Below, piece by piece: positions 27,223 through 35,059 of a DNA stretch of 41,989 nucleotides. The position numbers were made by a program, and so were the translations under genes. How positions within the stretch are numbered: position 1 is the stretch's first letter; the number at the start of each line of letters is the position of its first letter. A model generated the notes under the pieces. The model did no database searches and had not been told where the DNA came from. It was given only the letters and a program-made list of their open reading frames with translations. Source of the DNA: Bacteroidota bacterium. GTDB lineage: Bacteria > Bacteroidota > Bacteroidia > B-17B0 > Aurantibacillaceae. The DNA is taken from the NCBI GenBank assembly GCA_016185125.1, contig JACPOC010000001.1, forward strand, positions 1-41,989, written 5' to 3'.

Positions 27223-27252
27223 CAAAGATTGTCTTTTTTACTAAAAATGCAA
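27223..27252 (-). promoter_or_regulatory. Likely promoter of the M23 gene
   Basis: On the minus strand TTG (27250-27252), a 19-nt spacer and AATCTTTG (27223-27230), one base off TAnnTTTG. The start would be about 10 nt upstream of the GTG start codon. Confidence 0.45.
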
Positions 27253-27569
27253 TAGCTGAAGCCTTATTTTAGGTTTAAAGTTATTAACAATTGGCTTTTT
27301 TGGGCTTAAATTTAAGTGATAGAACGCAGATGACACAGATTTATGCCCATAAATTATAGTTGAAGCCATGCAAGAATACGGATTAACCCCCAAGAATGGC
27401 ATTAATAGGCACTAATTAGCACGAATTAACACAAAGAATTTGTTTACTTAGTGCAAATGAGTGTGTGAATAAAAAGCGATTATAAATTATTTGCAAATAA
27501 AATAATTTAACTTAACTTAGCATTATGGTAAAAATGCCAAAAGCCTTGCGCCTTAGGTTAAAAATATTT
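27253..27569. other. Non-coding, repeat-derived stretch
   Basis: No convincing gene is present. The pieces 'GAACGCAGATGACACAGATTT' (27319-27339, shown here as GAACGCAGATG then ACACAGATTT) and CACTAATTAGCACGAATTAA (around 27411) resemble intergenic dispersed repeats seen in many Bacteroidota genomes. An ATG at 27525 opens a 54-codon basic frame that runs through the ACTTAT array; it has no ribosome-binding or homology support. Confidence 0.45.
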
Positions 27570-27772
27570 GTAAGTGGCTTAAGTAGCCGCGTACTTGCCT
27601 TACTTAGGTGCAAACCAAGCGCACTTATAGCCATAAGTATTAAACTTATATATATACATAGCATACTTATATATATATATATATAAGTACGGCACTTATT
27701 TATATAAGTAAGGCACTTATACAACTATGTTTAATACTTATACAACTATGTTTAATACTTATACAACTATGT
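27570..27772. repeat. Helically phased ACTTAT/ATAAGT array with 26-bp palindrome and 21-bp direct repeats
   Basis: Ten hexamers ACTTAT or ATAAGT start at 27623, 27633, 27644, 27665, 27683, 27694, 27704, 27715, 27736 and 27757. Steps are 10, 11, 21, 18, 11, 10, 11, 21 and 21 bp, nearly all multiples of the 10.5-bp helical turn. Degenerate forms (AAGT 27572, AAGT 27581, ACTTG 27593, ACTTA 27602) extend the pattern to the left. Two hexamer pairs form inverted repeats with a 4-bp spacer (27623-27638, 27694-27709). 27664-27689 is a perfect AT palindrome. 27715-27772 holds 2.8 direct copies of a 21-bp unit, ACTTATACAACT followed by ATGTTTAAT. The array lies 104 bp upstream of the 140-aa gene. Confidence 0.85.
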
Positions 27773-27875
27773 ATGGCACATATACACGCGCTTACCATTA
27801 AAACTAACAAAAGGCCGGCATTGGTACAAGAATTAACCCTGTTAAACCATACATTAACCCTATAAAACCAACAAC

Positions 27876-28298
27876 ATGAGCCGTAAAACCGTAAAAGTAA
27901 CCGTACCCATTAATAAACCCGATGAGTTTAGTAAATTAATAAAAACAATTGTAGCGCAACATACCGAAGAGGGGAGCAAAAGCCCCTTAAAAAGCCACAG
28001 AAGCGTAAACATGAGTACATTTAAAACCTTATCAATTAAGGCAGAGGGTTTACGATCTAAAGCCGAACAGTTGCGCCACAGAAGCGAAAAACTAATGGAA
28101 CAATCGCGCGTTATATACGGCAACGCCAAAGGCCAAACCATAAGCACACCTTATACGCTTTATAACATGGTAGATGATATTAAAGATACTTTACTATTAG
28201 CCTACAAAGGCAACGAAGAAAGCCTGGGCGAGTGGGGCTTTGATGTAAGCGTAGGATCGGCGAAGAGCCCTGGTGCTAAGAGTAAGCCGGGGAAGTAG
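27876..28298 (+). CDS. Conserved hypothetical protein, 140 aa
   Basis: No function is known to me, but the layout is one I have met in other Bacteroidota genomes: an N-terminal 'SRKTVKVTVPINKPDEFSKLI', a central helical, coiled-coil-like stretch of about residues 50-90 ('LRSKAEQLRHRSEKLMEQS') and a conserved C-terminal end 'NEESLGEWGFDVSVGSAKSP' with a Lys/Pro-rich tail. It is basic, has no signal peptide or membrane helix, and could bind nucleic acid or form a structural oligomer; both are guesses. It sits alone, between the ACTTAT array (upstream) and an antitoxin-like remnant. ATG at 27876 is the first start of the frame. Confidence 0.65.
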   Translation: MSRKTVKVTVPINKPDEFSKLIKTIVAQHTEEGSKSPLKSHRSVNMSTFKTLSIKAEGLRSKAEQLRHRSEKLMEQSRVIYGNAKGQTISTPYTLYNMVDDIKDTLLLAYKGNEESLGEWGFDVSVGSAKSPGAKSKPGK

Positions 28299-28301
28299 GT
28301 T

Positions 28302-28318
28302 AAGCTTTGAGCTTTTTT
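28302..28318 (+). terminator. Weak terminator after the 140-aa gene
   Basis: Short stem AAGCT / AGCTT with loop TTG and a run of six T, only 4 bp past the stop codon. Confidence 0.35.
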
Positions 28319-28340
28319 AAAAAAAAGATTATCTGTGGTA

Positions 28341-28493
28341 ATGACTAAGACGGAAATAAAGAGCGAAATTCAGAAAGTTCTTGATAACGTTCCTGAAAAT
28401 GTACTTCAAGATATTTTAGATTTATTAAAAGACTTGCAAAGCCAACTTTGTACTTTCCGCCAGCAAAGGAGAATTCCGTTACAAGGAAATTAG
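28341..28493 (+). pseudogene. Antitoxin-like small ORF, probably truncated by frameshift
   Basis: A 50-codon frame starts at ATG 28341 and begins 'MTKTEIKSEIQKVLDNVPEN' then 'VLQDILDLLKDLQ', a helical pattern common at the N-terminus of short DUF2281-type or addiction-module antitoxins. After 'KDLQ' the sequence turns into an atypical Cys/Arg/Gln-rich tail, as expected from a frameshift. Another frame downstream continues with 'VLSASKGEFRYKEIRKWLLE' to a stop near 28533, possibly a second remnant. No toxin gene is adjacent. It may also be an intact short ORF of unknown role. Confidence 0.4.
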
Positions 28494-28567
28494 AAAATGG
28501 TTACTCGAGCATGTTATAAAAACGAACGAGTAATAACTGTGTGCGCATAAGAAAGCAGATTTTACCC

Positions 28568-29089
28568 CTAAAACTCCAGCACCATCTTTTTATCAGGGTT
28601 AGTCAGCTTTGAGCTTTGCGTCATCTCTTTTACCTGGCAATGCACAATGTTTATCTGCGATTTAATATAATCATACAATAAAGTATTCTCTATCTCCATT
28701 TTTTTAGGCAAGGGGCAGTTGTTTACTTCCACATACAACCAAATAGCTTCCGCTTCATGTTCAAAACCAAGCACTGTAATTTCAACAGCCTTTAAATTTA
28801 CTTTCATCTTTAAATGATTGCGCACATAATCCTGTAAAATCTTATTCAACGCTTCTTTATCCTTTCCGTTTATAAGATCTGCTTTTAAATTATAAAGTTT
28901 AGATATGGCTTCTTCAATATCATTGGTAAAAAGTTTAACCGTGCCTTCCAAACTTTTTTGTTTGCTGTTGTATTTCAAATCAGTTATTCCTAAATAAAAC
29001 GGGTGCTTAAGCGTAAAAGAAAACAACATGGATGCCGCAAGGCAAAGCAGCGTAAAATTATTAATAAGATTATAAAATCTGTTTTTCAA
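28568..29089 (-). CDS. DUF6702 family protein
   Basis: The 173-aa protein has an N-terminal hydrophobic segment (about residues 10-26) and the DUF6702 hallmark right after it: 'KHPFYLGITDLKYNSKQKSLEGTVKLFTNDIEEAI' over residues 28-62. The remainder ('LKMKVNLKAVEITVLGFEHEAEAIWLYVEV') fits the family. It is expected to be exported or anchored in the envelope; its role is unknown. Genes of this family often neighbour an M1 peptidase, as here (divergent). The start is TTG at 29089 because no ATG precedes the signal segment; TATCTTTG (29095-29102, minus strand) ends 5 nt before it, so the transcript might be leaderless. Confidence 0.75.
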   Translation of the reverse strand: MKNRFYNLINNFTLLCLAASMLFSFTLKHPFYLGITDLKYNSKQKSLEGTVKLFTNDIEEAISKLYNLKADLINGKDKEALNKILQDYVRNHLKMKVNLKAVEITVLGFEHEAEAIWLYVEVNNCPLPKKMEIENTLLYDYIKSQINIVHCQVKEMTQSSKLTNPDKKMVLEF

Positions 29090-29206
29090 AAGCCCAAAGA
29101 TACATAATCCCTTGTCTGTTTTTTAAATACAAATGTTAAGCCTTAAAAGGACAGGGTGCAGCAAAGGATTTTTGACTACTTTTACACACAAATATATAAT
29201 AAGATT

Positions 29207-31582
29207 ATGCGCGTTAACCATAAGCCCTTGCCTGTAACATTAAAAAGCCTTAGTGTTATATTGGTTCTCTTTTCTTCTTTACTTTTTTCACAGAACATTC
29301 AAAACAATCCACAGTCGCATCACGGCAATAAGTTTGAGCAGCTGGGCACTATTCTTCCAACGCCAAACGAATACCGCACAGCTTCGGGTGCGCCCGGCAA
29401 TAAGTACTGGCAGCAAAGAGCCGATTATGATATTGATGTAACTTTAGATGAAAAAAACTTAAGCATTGTTGGAACAGAAACAGTTACTTACCATAACAAC
29501 TCACCCGATGCCTTAACATATTTATGGCTTCAGTTGGATGAAAACCAACACGACCCAAAATCGTTTGTACATACCATAGATCAAAATGTTTTGCACGAAC
29601 CTGTTACAGAAGGGGATTTAAAAGGGCTTAACACAAAAGAAAATCTTGCAGGCTTAGGAGATAAAATTGATGCCGTGCTTGATGAAAACGGAAAGCCATT
29701 AAAATATACCATTAACGAAACCATGATGCGCATTGATCTTTCAAAGGCACTTGCACCAAAAGGCAAAGTAAAGTTTAAAATTAAGTGGCATTATAAAATG
29801 ATTAACCGCATACAATACGGCGGCCGCGGCGGTTACGAATACTTTCCTGAAGATGATAATTATTTATTTACAATAACACAATGGTATCCGAGAATGTGCG
29901 TGTACAGCGATTTTCAGGGATGGCAGAACAAACAATTTACAGGCCGCGGCGAGTTTGCTTTAGCCTTTGGCAACTTTAAAGTAAAAATGACGGTGCCTGC
30001 CGATCATTTAATTTGTTCAACCGGCGAATGTCAGAATTACAATCAGGTACTTTCTCCGGCTCAACTAAGCAGATGGCAAAAAGCGCAAACTGCAACGGAG
30101 CCTGTAGAAATAGGTTTATTGGCAGATGCAGTTGCTGCCGAAAAAACAAAATCAACTGCAACAAAAACATGGATATTTAAAGCAGATAGCGTGCGCGATT
30201 TTGCATGGGGAAGTTCACGTAAATATTGTTGGGATGCAATGCCAGTTAATGTTGAAGGAAAGAAGATTATGTGCATGAGTTTTTATGGTAAAGAAGCGTA
30301 TGGTTTGTATCGCAAATATTCTACCAAAGTAGTGGCGCATACTCTTAAAACATATTCAAAGTACACCATCCCCTACCCTTACCCTGTTGCGCAAAGTATA
30401 GAAGCCGCTAATGGAATGGAATACCCGATGATCTGTTTTAATTTTGGAAGAACAGAAAAAGACGGGACCTATACCGAAGGTTCAAAGAACGGAATGATAT
30501 TGGTAATCATTCATGAAGTTGGACATAACTTCTTCCCAATGATCATTAACAGCGATGAGCGCCAATGGACGTGGATGGATGAAGGATTAAATACCTTCAT
30601 GCAATTTATTACCGAGCAGGAATGGGATGCAACTTATCCTTCGCAACGCGGGCCCGCGCATAAAATGGTGGATTATTTTCGCTTGCCAAAAACACAATTG
30701 GAGCCTATTATGATTAACAGCGAAAACATAAACAACTTTGGCGCAAACGCTTATGGTAAACCTGCAACGGCTTTAACCGTACTGCGCGAAACCGTTATGG
30801 GCCGCGAATTATTTGACTTCGCGTTTAAACAATATTGCAACCGTTGGGCCTTTAAACATCCGGAGCCTGCAGATTTTTTTAGAAGCATGGAAGATGCAAG
30901 CGCGGTTGATTTGGATTGGTATTGGAGAAGCTGGTTTTATGATACTGACCCTGTGGATATTGCCATTGATACCGTTAAAGCATATACTGTTGTAAAAGGA
31001 GAAAAAGTAAAAATACAAATGGATACCGTTTACTCTTGGTTAAAGCAACCAACAGGTTTTGAGTTTATTACGAAGATAAGAAACCGTGAAGCAGGATTAA
31101 AACCCTATGTAGATATTGATACCACTCTTCGCGATTTTTATTATCACTACAATCCTGTTCCCGCCTATATAAAAGAAGTAAAGAACAGCAATGAAAATTT
31201 GGATGTGGCAACAGATTCTGCCGTTGCAAGATATAATGGTCAGTTTATTTATGAAATAAAATTTGCGAATAAAGGAGGCTCGGTAATGCCGGTTATTATT
31301 CAGTGGAATTACACAGATGGAAGTTCTGAAATTGAACGTTTGCATGTTTACGTTTGGAGAAAAGATGAAAGGCGCTTTAGCAAAACATTTTTAAAGAATA
31401 AGAAAGTAGCCTCCATTCAATTAGATCCATATAAAGAAACTGCCGATATAAATGAGAAGAACAATACCTGGAACATTAAAACAGAGCCGGGTAAGTTTGA
31501 ATTGTACAAAGCAAAAACAGCGGCCGCCCGAGGACAAAGCACGGGAATTAATCCAATGCAAAAAGCGAAGGCCGGTAAATAG
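29207..31582 (+). CDS. M1-family zinc metallopeptidase
   Basis: The 791-aa protein (from ATG 29207, MRVNHKPLPVTLKSLSVILV) has a signal peptide ending near 'LLFSQ'. The N-terminal beta domain contains 'YDIDVTLDEKNLSIVGTETVTYHN'-like strands. The catalytic domain has the exopeptidase-type 'NGMEYPM' segment and the zinc motif H436-EVG-H440-x18-E459 ('HEVGHNFF', 'WMDEGLNTF'). It should be exported and remove N-terminal residues from peptides in the periplasm. No T9SS tail is present; the C-terminus is a Lys-rich, unstructured end. The 17 extra codons up to a GTG at 29156 were rejected because they would precede the signal peptide. It is convergent with the methyltransferase gene. Confidence 0.88.
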   Translation: MRVNHKPLPVTLKSLSVILVLFSSLLFSQNIQNNPQSHHGNKFEQLGTILPTPNEYRTASGAPGNKYWQQRADYDIDVTLDEKNLSIVGTETVTYHNNSPDALTYLWLQLDENQHDPKSFVHTIDQNVLHEPVTEGDLKGLNTKENLAGLGDKIDAVLDENGKPLKYTINETMMRIDLSKALAPKGKVKFKIKWHYKMINRIQYGGRGGYEYFPEDDNYLFTITQWYPRMCVYSDFQGWQNKQFTGRGEFALAFGNFKVKMTVPADHLICSTGECQNYNQVLSPAQLSRWQKAQTATEPVEIGLLADAVAAEKTKSTATKTWIFKADSVRDFAWGSSRKYCWDAMPVNVEGKKIMCMSFYGKEAYGLYRKYSTKVVAHTLKTYSKYTIPYPYPVAQSIEAANGMEYPMICFNFGRTEKDGTYTEGSKNGMILVIIHEVGHNFFPMIINSDERQWTWMDEGLNTFMQFITEQEWDATYPSQRGPAHKMVDYFRLPKTQLEPIMINSENINNFGANAYGKPATALTVLRETVMGRELFDFAFKQYCNRWAFKHPEPADFFRSMEDASAVDLDWYWRSWFYDTDPVDIAIDTVKAYTVVKGEKVKIQMDTVYSWLKQPTGFEFITKIRNREAGLKPYVDIDTTLRDFYYHYNPVPAYIKEVKNSNENLDVATDSAVARYNGQFIYEIKFANKGGSVMPVIIQWNYTDGSSEIERLHVYVWRKDERRFSKTFLKNKKVASIQLDPYKETADINEKNNTWNIKTEPGKFELYKAKTAAARGQSTGINPMQKAKAGK

Positions 31583-31591
31583 TTTTTTGGC

Positions 31592-32386
31592 TTATAAAAG
31601 AATTTTCAGATGCACTTTTTCTTTAAATTCTTTTTTAAAAAATATCATTCCAAAGTAAAACGCGTCGATGCTTAAGGTAACGGTTGCGTCGCTTTTAATT
31701 TCTTCCCAAGCTTTTGTCATGTTTTTGTTCCAATAAATATCATCAAAAATAAAAACAGAATCGTTTGAGCATTTATCTTTTGCTGTTTTAAAATAATTGA
31801 GCGTTGCTTCATAAGTGTGATTACCGTCAACGTACAAAACATCAACACTGTCTAATTCACTTAATAATTGTGGCAAGGCGAGGTCGAATTTGGCATTGAT
31901 AAAGGTGCAGTTTAAAACACGATTATTTTTAGCAAGTTCTTTTGCAAACAAACTTAGCTCGTTGCTTCCTTCAATAGTATAAACTTTAGCTTGCTTATTT
32001 GCCAACGAAAAATAAAGGCTTGTTATACCCACCGATGTACCTAACTCAATAATAGTTTGGGCATTTAAATAATTGACCAGTTTATATAGCAGTTGGGCTT
32101 GCTTTACCGGGCTGATACCTTTAGCAGCAATTTCTTTTACCTTGCGTTTCTTACTTTTAAAATTTTGTGAACCGGCACCGAAATCTTCAACGGATAAGTC
32201 AGTTTCATCCTTTAAGAGAGTGTTTCTTAACTTTATTAAAATTTGAAAATCATAAAATACCGAGGTATTATAAAACACTTCTTCGCATAATTTATAAGCA
32301 AATGGCGAATGTACATTGTGGCCTTTGCGTGTTGCCATAAAGTAATGCTTCACATAACTTTTTATCTGATAAAATTTATCTCCCAT
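31592..32386 (-). CDS. Class I SAM-dependent methyltransferase (O-methyltransferase-like)
   Basis: The 264-aa protein has the Rossmann methyltransferase core: motif I 'IIELGTSVGITSLYFSLA' (about 115-132), an acidic residue after strand 2 ('VYTIEGSN'), motif III/IV 'DVLYVDGNHTYEATLNYF' and 'SVFIFDDIYWNKNM'. The pattern YVDGxHxYE resembles AdoMet-dependent O-methyltransferases (Methyltransf_24). The target is unknown. The start was set at ATG 32386 rather than the preceding GTG (32389). It overlaps the end of the HTTM gene by 11 bp, so the two are translationally coupled. Confidence 0.82.
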   Translation of the reverse strand: MGDKFYQIKSYVKHYFMATRKGHNVHSPFAYKLCEEVFYNTSVFYDFQILIKLRNTLLKDETDLSVEDFGAGSQNFKSKKRKVKEIAAKGISPVKQAQLLYKLVNYLNAQTIIELGTSVGITSLYFSLANKQAKVYTIEGSNELSLFAKELAKNNRVLNCTFINAKFDLALPQLLSELDSVDVLYVDGNHTYEATLNYFKTAKDKCSNDSVFIFDDIYWNKNMTKAWEEIKSDATVTLSIDAFYFGMIFFKKEFKEKVHLKILL

Positions 32387-33827
32387 CACAAACGCTGAAT
32401 AAAATTTTAGCCACTTTCGTTGTTTTATAATCCGGCAGGTTTTCTTTTTGCATGTAATACAAATTCAAAGTGCTCATTTTTTTTTCAGAATGATCCCGGT
32501 TCCACTTTTTTATAACGTATCTGCAATACAAAGGCCTTAAGAAAGTAAATTCACTTCGCTGCATGTTTTCTGCAAGTTTCCGCCAACGATCGGTTTTATA
32601 CATTTTAACAACATGTAAAGGTTTTTTGTAATCTACGTAATCCTTATCCAATCTTAAATCCCATTGTCTTCCTACAGAATCAATTCCATGATATACAAAC
32701 CATCCATCTTTTTTCATTACATCGGGAGAAAACATTCCCCAAAACTGATCGAGCTTTAAAATATTTACAGGAATCAATAACTCGTTTTGCAAAGTATAAT
32801 TAAACCATTTTAAAGAACTTAAATTAATAATGAGACAAAAAACTAGGGCAACAATTGCGGCAGCATTTTTCAGATAAGTAAAATTATATTTAGATGAATT
32901 TTGGTTAATGGTAAAATTACTTGCCGAATTTCTTTTGAGCAGCGTAATCTTACTTTCAATTTTATCCATCACCATGGGCGGCATCATACCAATAGCAGAA
33001 ACGATATTGATTATAAAAAATAAGCCCACGTAAAGTGTGAGGCCAATACATGAATGAATAAAGAATATTAAACAAAAAGCAATCCCTCTCAAATATCCAT
33101 TTTTTGAAGGAAACAGAATTAAAAAAGGAATGGCGCATTCTGCATAAAACAAAAAATGAGTGCAGCACTTCATTAGCAGAGGGTGAGCATACAGCCAGTC
33201 GCCCGCGCCTGGCAGCCGTAATTGATCTAAACTTAAGGCATAGTAAATCGCAGAGCCCTCACTTCTCCATTCGGAGCTGTCTTTTAAATTAACTGTAAAA
33301 AAATATACCGAAGCAATAAGAAGAAGATAACCGCAAGTACCAAGGTGATGTTGAACAGGCTTAGCAATACCTTGTTTTGCATCTATAGAGTAATGAGCTT
33401 GCCATGGAAGAAACAATCCCCAAAATAAAAGTAATCTTAAAAGGTCGTCGCCTGCCTGCAAAACAAATAAGTTTCGGTTATGCAGCGAAATATACAACAA
33501 CCAAACTACCAAGGTTGCTATTCTTGTTTTATAACCAACTAACAATGCCAAAGCAAAAACAAAATGAATTACAAACAAAATTAAGGTCCATAAAAAACTA
33601 CCGCTTAGTTCGTGAAGGCTCCAATAACCTGCTTTCCATCCAAAAGTATGAATAAGATCTGTTGGCCATAAACCTTTATCAGTATAATGAGCCGTTAAAT
33701 CTCCGGCCCGTATTAAAAGATCGCACATAACAATTAAGGCAACACCAATTCTCATTAGCGCTAAGGCTCTGAGATCAAGCGTATAATATTGCTTTAAGCG
33801 TAATAAACTTTTGCGAAAGATGTACAC
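32376..33827 (-). CDS. HTTM-domain membrane protein
   Basis: The 483-aa protein begins 'LDLRALALMRIGVALIVMCDLLIRAGDL', followed by 'AHYTDKGLWP', 'SLHNRN' and 'GDDLLRLLLFWGLFLPW', the signature order of the HTTM domain (related to vitamin K-dependent gamma-carboxylase). About eight hydrophobic segments span residues 20-350. The C-terminal 130 residues form a soluble domain with 'WGMFSPDVMKKDGWFVYHGIDSVGRQWDL', also common in bacterial HTTM proteins. No substrate is known for these; the gamma-carboxylase lysine was not identified. Start: GTG at 33827 (MYIFRKSLL); no ATG precedes the first helix. It forms a pair with the methyltransferase gene. Confidence 0.8.
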   Translation of the reverse strand: MYIFRKSLLRLKQYYTLDLRALALMRIGVALIVMCDLLIRAGDLTAHYTDKGLWPTDLIHTFGWKAGYWSLHELSGSFLWTLILFVIHFVFALALLVGYKTRIATLVVWLLYISLHNRNLFVLQAGDDLLRLLLFWGLFLPWQAHYSIDAKQGIAKPVQHHLGTCGYLLLIASVYFFTVNLKDSSEWRSEGSAIYYALSLDQLRLPGAGDWLYAHPLLMKCCTHFLFYAECAIPFLILFPSKNGYLRGIAFCLIFFIHSCIGLTLYVGLFFIINIVSAIGMMPPMVMDKIESKITLLKRNSASNFTINQNSSKYNFTYLKNAAAIVALVFCLIINLSSLKWFNYTLQNELLIPVNILKLDQFWGMFSPDVMKKDGWFVYHGIDSVGRQWDLRLDKDYVDYKKPLHVVKMYKTDRWRKLAENMQRSEFTFLRPLYCRYVIKKWNRDHSEKKMSTLNLYYMQKENLPDYKTTKVAKILFSVCDGR

Positions 33828-33832
33828 CCGTT

Positions 33833-33848
33833 AAAGATAATTATCTTT
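33833..33848. promoter_or_regulatory. Perfect 16-bp palindrome in the HTTM/surE divergent gap
   Basis: AAAGATAATTATCTTT is fully self-complementary and lies 5 bp upstream of the HTTM start codon and 132 bp upstream of surE. Each half looks like a -7 box without its final G (TATCTTT). It may be an operator or chance in AT-rich DNA. Confidence 0.4.
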
Positions 33849-33980
33849 CAGCACATCAATAACATTTAAAAAGCAGCAAATAGGATATAAAAAATTAACA
33901 ATCCTTGTTTAGTAAGTTCATTTTCTAAAGAAGCTTTTATACGTAATCTTTAATTAGCTTTATAGTATAATAACAAGCAG

Positions 33981-34742
33981 ATGCGACCTTTAATTTTAGT
34001 TACTAACGACGATGGTATTTACGCTCCGGGAATAAAATTCTTAGCGCAGGTGGCAGCGCAGTTTGGAGATATTGCAGTAATTGCTCCCGATAAGCCACAA
34101 AGCGGCATGGGCCACGCCATTACCATCAATTCTACCCTTCGTATTCAAAAAACAGATTATCATAATGCTTCATTAGAATTTGCCTGTAGCGGAACTCCGG
34201 TTGACTGTGTAAAAATGGCTGTGAATCATTTGCTGCAAAAAAAACCTGATCTGGTTCTAAGCGGTATCAATCACGGAAGCAACAGTTCTATTAACGTTAT
34301 TTACAGCGGAACAATGAGTGCCGCGGTGGAAGGCTCTCTGGAAGGCGCGCCGAGTATTGGCTTTAGTTTATGTGATTATAGTATTGAAGCAGATTTTTCA
34401 CAAGCCGAAAAATTTATTCAGCATATTATTTCCAACGCACTTAAAAACAAAATGCCCTCAGGAGTTTGCTTAAACGTGAACATTCCTAAGTTAAGAGCAG
34501 AAGATATTAAAGGAATAAAAGTAGTACGCCAAAGCAAAGCCAATTGGGTGGAGAAATTTGATGTGCGAAAAGATCCTTACGGAAGAGATTACTTTTGGCT
34601 TACCGGTGAGTTTGTGAACTTTGAGCCGGAAGCCGCAGATACCGACGAATGGGCATTGAATAATGGTTACATTTCTGTTGTTCCCACACAAACCGATATG
34701 ACAGCTCACAAATATTTAAACGAATTAAAAACTTTTGAATAA
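33981..34742 (+). CDS. surE: 5'/3'-nucleotidase SurE
   Basis: The 253-aa protein has the SurE active site: 'ILVTNDDGIYAPGI' with Asp10-Asp11, 'VIAPDKPQSGMGHAIT' with Ser41, and 'VLSGINHGSNSSINVIYSGT' with the conserved Asn. It also has 'GTPVDCVKMA'. SurE removes phosphate from nucleoside monophosphates in the cytoplasm. It is the first of five closely linked genes: its stop overlaps the next ATG (TAATG at 34740-34744). Confidence 0.95.
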   Translation: MRPLILVTNDDGIYAPGIKFLAQVAAQFGDIAVIAPDKPQSGMGHAITINSTLRIQKTDYHNASLEFACSGTPVDCVKMAVNHLLQKKPDLVLSGINHGSNSSINVIYSGTMSAAVEGSLEGAPSIGFSLCDYSIEADFSQAEKFIQHIISNALKNKMPSGVCLNVNIPKLRAEDIKGIKVVRQSKANWVEKFDVRKDPYGRDYFWLTGEFVNFEPEAADTDEWALNNGYISVVPTQTDMTAHKYLNELKTFE

Positions 34743-35059
34743 TGACCCGAATAGAAAAATTAGATAACTTTTGGATTGGATTGCTGATAGGAATTATTTT
34801 TCCTATGATCGCTTTCTTTTTTTACTGGATGTTTTTTCATAGCCAATTAAATTTTCCAAGAGGATTTATGAGGTATTTGTTGAAAGGATATTTATTAAGC
34901 AACGTTATAAAAATGTGCGGACTTGGAAACCTCCTTCTTTTTTATTTTGGGCTCACTAAAAAAATTGACAAGTTCAGTAAAGGAATTATTGTAAGCGTTT
35001 TAATCTATGTGGCGTTAGTGGCTTATGTAACATATTATCTTGAGCCCGACATTTTATAA
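34742..35059 (+). CDS. Small integral membrane protein between surE and lpxB
   Basis: The 105-aa protein is not recognised. It has three hydrophobic segments: about residues 10-32 ('FWIGLLIGIIFPMIAFFFYW'), about 50-70 ('GYLLSNVIKMCGLGNLLLFYFG') and about 80-100 ('GIIVSVLIYVALVAYVTYYL'). The loop between helices 2 and 3 is basic ('LTKKIDKFSKG'), which would put it in the cytoplasm. The gene shares one base with the stop of surE and one with the ATG of lpxB (both TAATG), so it is firmly tied to this operon. A role in lipid A or envelope assembly is suggested by location only. Confidence 0.75.
   Translation: MTRIEKLDNFWIGLLIGIIFPMIAFFFYWMFFHSQLNFPRGFMRYLLKGYLLSNVIKMCGLGNLLLFYFGLTKKIDKFSKGIIVSVLIYVALVAYVTYYLEPDIL

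Noticed and set aside
27525-27687. 54-codon basic frame starting upstream of the ACTTAT array
   Set aside because: Its C-terminal half is only translated TA repeats; nothing supports it as a gene.
27715-27772. Chromosomal or plasmid replication origin (DnaA-like TTATACAAC repeats next to an AT-rich tract)
   Set aside because: TTATACAAC differs from the TTATnCACA box at two positions, and no dnaA, rep or par gene is nearby. Kept only as one possible reading of the array.
29156-29206. GTG start of the M1 peptidase 17 codons upstream
   Set aside because: It would place unrelated residues before a normal signal peptide starting at ATG 29207.
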